63,383 bases of DNA from Gemmatimonadota bacterium (lineage in GTDB: Bacteria; Gemmatimonadota; Gemmatimonadetes; Gemmatimonadales; GWC2-71-9). The notes beneath the pieces were generated by a model. That model was not told the origin of the DNA. It did no database searches and worked only from the letters and a program-made list of their open reading frames with translations. Shown piece by piece: positions 59,946-63,383 of the stretch. Every line of letters starts with the position of its first letter. Position 1 is the first letter of the stretch. Where the stretch lies: positions 1 to 63,383 of the forward strand of contig JAPULZ010000159.1 of assembly GCA_027294455.1 (NCBI GenBank), given 5' to 3'. The position numbers and the translations under genes are program-made.

Positions 59946-60650
59946 CTAGCCTCCGAAACTCGTGAATAGCCTGACACGCAGGAAAAGATCATTGATCGAT
60001 CCCTCTACGAACAAGCGTCCCTCTCTTTGCCAAGTCGCATCGAATCGCGTTCGCACTCCCGCGCGATGGCTCCGCTCGACACCTACGCTGAACCGAAACT
60101 GCTCTCGGAATTGTCCCTGTTCGCCTGCCAGCGTCAGGAAACCCTCGACACTGGCAAGCAACCGCCAGTACCGGTCCTGCCGGAGGGCCGACCACTGGAT
60201 GACCGTGCGCAGTCGATACCGCCCGCGCAGCGAGCTCTGCGACTCCCAAGTTCGCGTATTGAAATCAAACTGTTCCTCAAATCGGAGAAAGTGCTCGAAA
60301 TGAACCGGCGCCCGCGGCCAGGTGACGTTCACTCCCTGCCACGGCCTGACCTCCCATCGGTTCGCGATGACGTCGTTCACGGTGACGAAGTTTCCGAGCC
60401 CACCCATGAGACGCACATCCCGGTGCAGCTGGTAGCGTACACTGGGGCGCACCACGAATCGCCGCCAGCCACCTGATTCGAGTTCCGTCCGTGCTCCCAC
60501 GTCGCCGTAAATCTCGAATCTCGGCGTTACGCGCCAGGAAGGATTGTAGTCTACCCACAGCTGCGGACTGACGACGTTTTCCGACTGGCCGGCGGCCGGC
60601 GCCGCCCATAGCGCCATGAGAACGCCGCAATACCGAGATGGTCGACCCAC
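59946..60650 (-). CDS. DUF2490-like outer-membrane beta-barrel protein
   Basis: This is a 234-aa protein. A short leader (CGVLMALWAAPAAGQSENVV) is followed by alternating strands typical of small barrels: SPQLWVDYNPSWRVTPRFEI, RFVVRPSVRYQLHRDVRLMG, and a terminal aromatic strand (DLFLRVRLFTSFGG). The DUF2490 assignment is based on the WVDYNP start and spacing. The GTG at 60650 has no good ribosome-binding site. It is followed after 3 bp by the NTF2-like gene and preceded by the beta-barrel gene at 60710. Confidence 0.75.
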   Translation of the reverse strand: MGRPSRYCGVLMALWAAPAAGQSENVVSPQLWVDYNPSWRVTPRFEIYGDVGARTELESGGWRRFVVRPSVRYQLHRDVRLMGGLGNFVTVNDVIANRWEVRPWQGVNVTWPRAPVHFEHFLRFEEQFDFNTRTWESQSSLRGRYRLRTVIQWSALRQDRYWRLLASVEGFLTLAGEQGQFREQFRFSVGVERSHRAGVRTRFDATWQREGRLFVEGSINDLFLRVRLFTSFGG

Positions 60651-60709
60651 GACGATAAGTTTGACGCCCTAGCATGGAGGTTGGTCGTCAGTCAGGCCGC
60701 ACCACAATG

Positions 60710-61438
60710 TCATGACCCGTTCTCTGCAATCTCAATAAACGGCAAGCTGACGAAAAACTGAAACACGGAATTGCTGACAGCGTCGCCCGGATTGTCTTTC
60801 AGAATATCCGTCAGCCCTCTGGTGTACCGCGCATGAAGATTGAGCCCCCTACCCTCACGGGCTTGCCACAGACTATAGTTGAGCTCAAACGCCCATCCGA
60901 CATCAAATTTGTTCCAGCTCAGCTGCGACCCTTGCGTATATCGAAGCTCGTCGTCCGGTTGCACAGCATTGTCGTATGTATTGCTCGAGCTCGTTAGTAT
61001 CCCGAATTGAGGACCGGTGCCGATGCTGAGCCTGTCACCCAGCTGGTACTTCGCAATCACCGGAATATCGATATAGTTGAGGGCCATTTGGGACGCACTT
61101 GGCGGCGTGATCAGATTGTCGAGCTCAGCAATGCCCGAGGGAAGGTAGGGAATATTTTTAACCCCCTTTCGTGACAACGGCGCGAATTCCGGTACCAGGC
61201 TGAACTTGTCGCTGATTTTTATCGTGCCGAGCAAGCCGAAATTGAGACCTGTTGCCACGCTGCCGCCATCCACTCCACTCACATCTGCGACGTTGGCCCC
61301 CACCTTGAGGCTGAAATAGAAGTTCTCGCTGGCGACTTTGTCACCGAATAGCAAGACGAGCAGGGCCGCCTGACTACGCGCGGGTGGTGCATACGCGGCC
61401 GTCATGACGACAGCCAACAACAAAGTCCATTTCTTCAT
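60710..61438 (-). CDS. PorT-like outer-membrane beta-barrel protein
   Basis: This 242-aa protein has a signal peptide (about 1-22, LLLAVVMTAAYAPPARSQ). FYFSLKVGANVADVSGVDGG, ATGLNFGLLGTIKISDKFSL and IDIPVIAKYQLGDRLSIGTG are typical of the small PorT/OmpW-like barrel family. AGGGA precedes the ATG at 61438. Together with the DUF2490-like and NTF2-like genes and the sulfatase it may form one minus-strand unit. Base composition looks less GC-rich than in most of the window. Confidence 0.82.
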   Translation of the reverse strand: MKKWTLLLAVVMTAAYAPPARSQAALLVLLFGDKVASENFYFSLKVGANVADVSGVDGGSVATGLNFGLLGTIKISDKFSLVPEFAPLSRKGVKNIPYLPSGIAELDNLITPPSASQMALNYIDIPVIAKYQLGDRLSIGTGPQFGILTSSSNTYDNAVQPDDELRYTQGSQLSWNKFDVGWAFELNYSLWQAREGRGLNLHARYTRGLTDILKDNPGDAVSNSVFQFFVSLPFIEIAENGS

Positions 61439-61487
61439 CGATAAGTCCCTCATGTGATAGTCGCGGGCACGTCGAGATGGCGCCGAC

Positions 61488-63383
61488 TCATCGCTTCGTC
61501 CCCGGCAGCATCTCGAAGTCCGGCGTGAACGTCACCATCGTGGCCATCAACTGCCGGAGCACATCGATGTCACCCTCGAGCGTCACTTTCTGCTCCGCGA
61601 CGAGGGCGTCCCACGTGGTCTCACCGGTCATCATCTCATCTAGATCACCGCGGGCGATCGTGACGGTCAGATCCGCGTCCTCCGCGAGGTGCCCCGCGAT
61701 GTTCGTCAGCGTCGCGTTGCTCAGTTCGAGCACGAACATCTCGCCGCGGTCCGGCGTAACGAAGTTGATCGTAAACTCAAGGCCTGCGGCTTCGGCCGCT
61801 CGGCTGTCCATCCGAATGGCCAGGAAGTCGAGGAACATCTCAGTGGTCATGGCCTTGAGCACATCCGGCACAACAGGGCTGGAGATTTCGCCGTCCGGCA
61901 CTCCAGAGCGCAACTCGAACGCCGCAGCGAGGAAGCTGTTGCGCAGACTATTGCTTTCCTGTTGGTACCCGAGCTGCTCGAATATGTCGGCCAACAGGTC
62001 CTTTGCTTCCTCATCGTCCGGTTGGGCCCATACGAGTTTATCCACGATCTCCTGCGCCTGCAGGTACTCGCCGCGGTCGTAGAGCTCCCGCCCCTTGGCG
62101 AGGATGGGCCCGCGACCACCCATCATCTCGACGTAGAGCGGCGCGGACTCCTCCGGAGACAAGGGAATGAGGTTCACCGGGTTCGTGTCCCAAAAGCCAA
62201 GGTAGAAGTTGAGAACCGCGCGCACGTTGTTTTCGACAGCCCCGTGGTAGCTGCGTGCGGCCCACTGCTGCTGAAGGCTCTGGGGCACCTCGTAGACATT
62301 ATGGATCTGGCTGCTGGAGACACCTTGGTTGGCCAAGTGGAGCGCCTGATTGTTGAGATGAGCGTAGGCGTCCCGCTGCGCTCGCAGCACCTCTTGCACA
62401 CGATCGTTGCCCCAGCGCGGCCAGCTATGTGAGGCGAACATGACCTCTGCTTCTAGACCAAACTCGTAGAGGGTTTCATTGATGTACTTAGACCACAACA
62501 GCGCGTCGCGTACCTTGGCGCCCCGCAAGGTGTAGATATTGTGAATCGTGCCAGTCACGTTCTCGGCCGGCCAAAGGGCCTTGAACTCCGGGAAATACGT
62601 ATTCATCTCCGCCGGCGCCTCGGCCCCCGGAGTGTTCTGGAATACCATCGTCACTCCGTCGACCGTTAGCTTCTCTATCGCGTCTTCGATAATGCGCGTT
62701 GGCGCGATTAGGCCAATGGCACCGGTGGATGTGTTCTTGCCAATCGACTGATCCACGTGACCGTAAGGGCTAGCCGGTAAGAGTTGCGCGTATTGGAGCT
62801 GAGCACGCCGGGTCATGGCATTACCTGCATACACGCCCTCCGCGATCGCGTGCTCCATGAAACCGGTCGGGGCGATGATCTGGACCCTGCCCGCCCGCAC
62901 GTCGGCTTCATCCACAATGCCGCGCACGCCGCCGAAATGATCGAGGTGGGAATGCGAGTACACGACTGCGACCACCGGCCGCTGCCCGAGGTGTTCGTTG
63001 ACTAACTCGAGCGCCGCCCGCGCCGGTTCTCGGCTATAAAGAGGGTCAAAGACGATCCAGCCAGTTTCGCCTTGGATGAACGTGATGTTCGAGAGATCGA
63101 AGCCTCGTACCTGGTAGATGCGAGGGATGACTTCGTACAGCCCATAGCTCATGTTCAGGACGGCCATGCGCTGCGTCGAGGGATGGATACTTCCGTAGTC
63201 CTCGCCCTCCAGCAGGAACTGATAGCGGCCCATATCCCACGCGACATGGCCGGCATCCGCCATGATCTGAGTGTACGACGGAGCAGCGATGAAACCGCGG
63301 GCCGCTTCTTCGAAATCACGTACGTCTGCAAACGGTAGGTTCGCGGCGTTGGCCGCCCGCACGGCGAGCGTGTGCTCTGACGG
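61488..63383 (-). CDS. Alkyl/aryl sulfatase of the MBL fold (SdsA-like), 5' end outside window
   Basis: At least 631 residues are present; the frame is open to the window edge and the N-terminus is missing. FDLSNITFIQGETGWIVFDP is followed by the dizinc motif YSHSHLDHFGGV. A helical linker and dimerisation domain come next, with MFASHSWPRWGNDRVQEVLR. A C-terminal SCP2-like domain follows (GLEFTINFVTPDRGEMFVLE). This order is the layout of SdsA1-type alkylsulfatases, which split sulfate from alkyl sulfates. A secretion signal would lie outside the window. Its genomic neighbours are barrels and not transporters. Substrate not shown. Confidence 0.92.
   Translation of the reverse strand, partial: PSEHTLAVRAANAANLPFADVRDFEEAARGFIAAPSYTQIMADAGHVAWDMGRYQFLLEGEDYGSIHPSTQRMAVLNMSYGLYEVIPRIYQVRGFDLSNITFIQGETGWIVFDPLYSREPARAALELVNEHLGQRPVVAVVYSHSHLDHFGGVRGIVDEADVRAGRVQIIAPTGFMEHAIAEGVYAGNAMTRRAQLQYAQLLPASPYGHVDQSIGKNTSTGAIGLIAPTRIIEDAIEKLTVDGVTMVFQNTPGAEAPAEMNTYFPEFKALWPAENVTGTIHNIYTLRGAKVRDALLWSKYINETLYEFGLEAEVMFASHSWPRWGNDRVQEVLRAQRDAYAHLNNQALHLANQGVSSSQIHNVYEVPQSLQQQWAARSYHGAVENNVRAVLNFYLGFWDTNPVNLIPLSPEESAPLYVEMMGGRGPILAKGRELYDRGEYLQAQEIVDKLVWAQPDDEEAKDLLADIFEQLGYQQESNSLRNSFLAAAFELRSGVPDGEISSPVVPDVLKAMTTEMFLDFLAIRMDSRAAEAAGLEFTINFVTPDRGEMFVLELSNATLTNIAGHLAEDADLTVTIARGDLDEMMTGETTWDALVAEQKVTLEGDIDVLRQLMATMVTFTPDFEMLPGTKR

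Overview
The window is GC-rich, gene-dense bacterial chromosomal DNA. Four duplicated-orphan-permease (ADOP, MacB/FtsX-like) genes each sit behind a PadR regulator. There are also two DUF5916/CBM9-like outer-membrane proteins, a Ser/Thr kinase, many secreted beta-propellers and a DUF5117/DUF4953-type metalloprotease. This mix is typical of Gemmatimonadota and also occurs in Acidobacteriota. I favour Gemmatimonadota, but that is inference from gene families and not from a marker gene. I see no rRNA, tRNA, CRISPR array, IS element or phage gene.

Layout. 1-6290: two PadR-ADOP modules on the + strand, the first behind a perfect 32-bp palindrome. 6613-12489: two DUF5916 paralogues tail to tail; the second is the last gene of a tightly overlapping arsR-SRPBCC-DUF5916 operon with a clear promoter and operator. 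12572-13402: metallo-beta-lactamase-fold hydrolase. 13434-16587: third PadR-ADOP module, with a sigma70-like promoter over a 30-bp dyad that shares its outer bases with the first palindrome. 16677-20244: diaminopropionate ammonia-lyase, ferredoxin-NADP reductase and homocysteine S-methyltransferase. 20241-29223: a catabolic cluster of class III CoA-transferase, crotonase, TRAP transporter (DctM, DctQ, DctP) and class V aminotransferase, divergent from a 971-aa flavin/Fe-S 2-hydroxyacid dehydrogenase. 29343-33015: Ser/Thr kinase, FabV enoyl reductase and glutamate dehydrogenase. 33529-37569: HEAT-repeat protein, a decayed ADOP remnant, a secreted rhodanese and a small Arg-rich protein that may be a degenerate HPt domain. 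37587-44486: M23 peptidase, zinc metalloprotease and the fourth PadR-ADOP module. 44579-53426: HTTM membrane protein, two NHL propellers, a HupE-like protein, a DUF1554-like secreted protein, cytochrome c and a 725-aa possibly SseB-like protein. 53532-55381: amidohydrolase and CrcB genes, both frameshifted. 55499-63383: class V aminotransferase, TauE-like permease, LVIVD propeller, two beta-barrel-type proteins, an NTF2-like protein and an alkyl sulfatase cut by the window edge.

How the genes work together. The PadR-ADOP modules look like self-contained, autoregulated units with no ATPase gene nearby. A fifth unit survives only as its AT-rich dyad, a -10 box and the 3' end of the permease. 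The TRAP, aminotransferase and dehydrogenase cluster can be read as import and oxidation of a small 2-hydroxy acid, with transamination of the resulting oxo acid. Glycolate to glyoxylate to glycine is the simplest version, but the substrate is not shown by the sequence. Many neighbouring genes overlap by 4 bp (ATGA or GTGA), and two convergent pairs share a CTAG that provides both stop codons.
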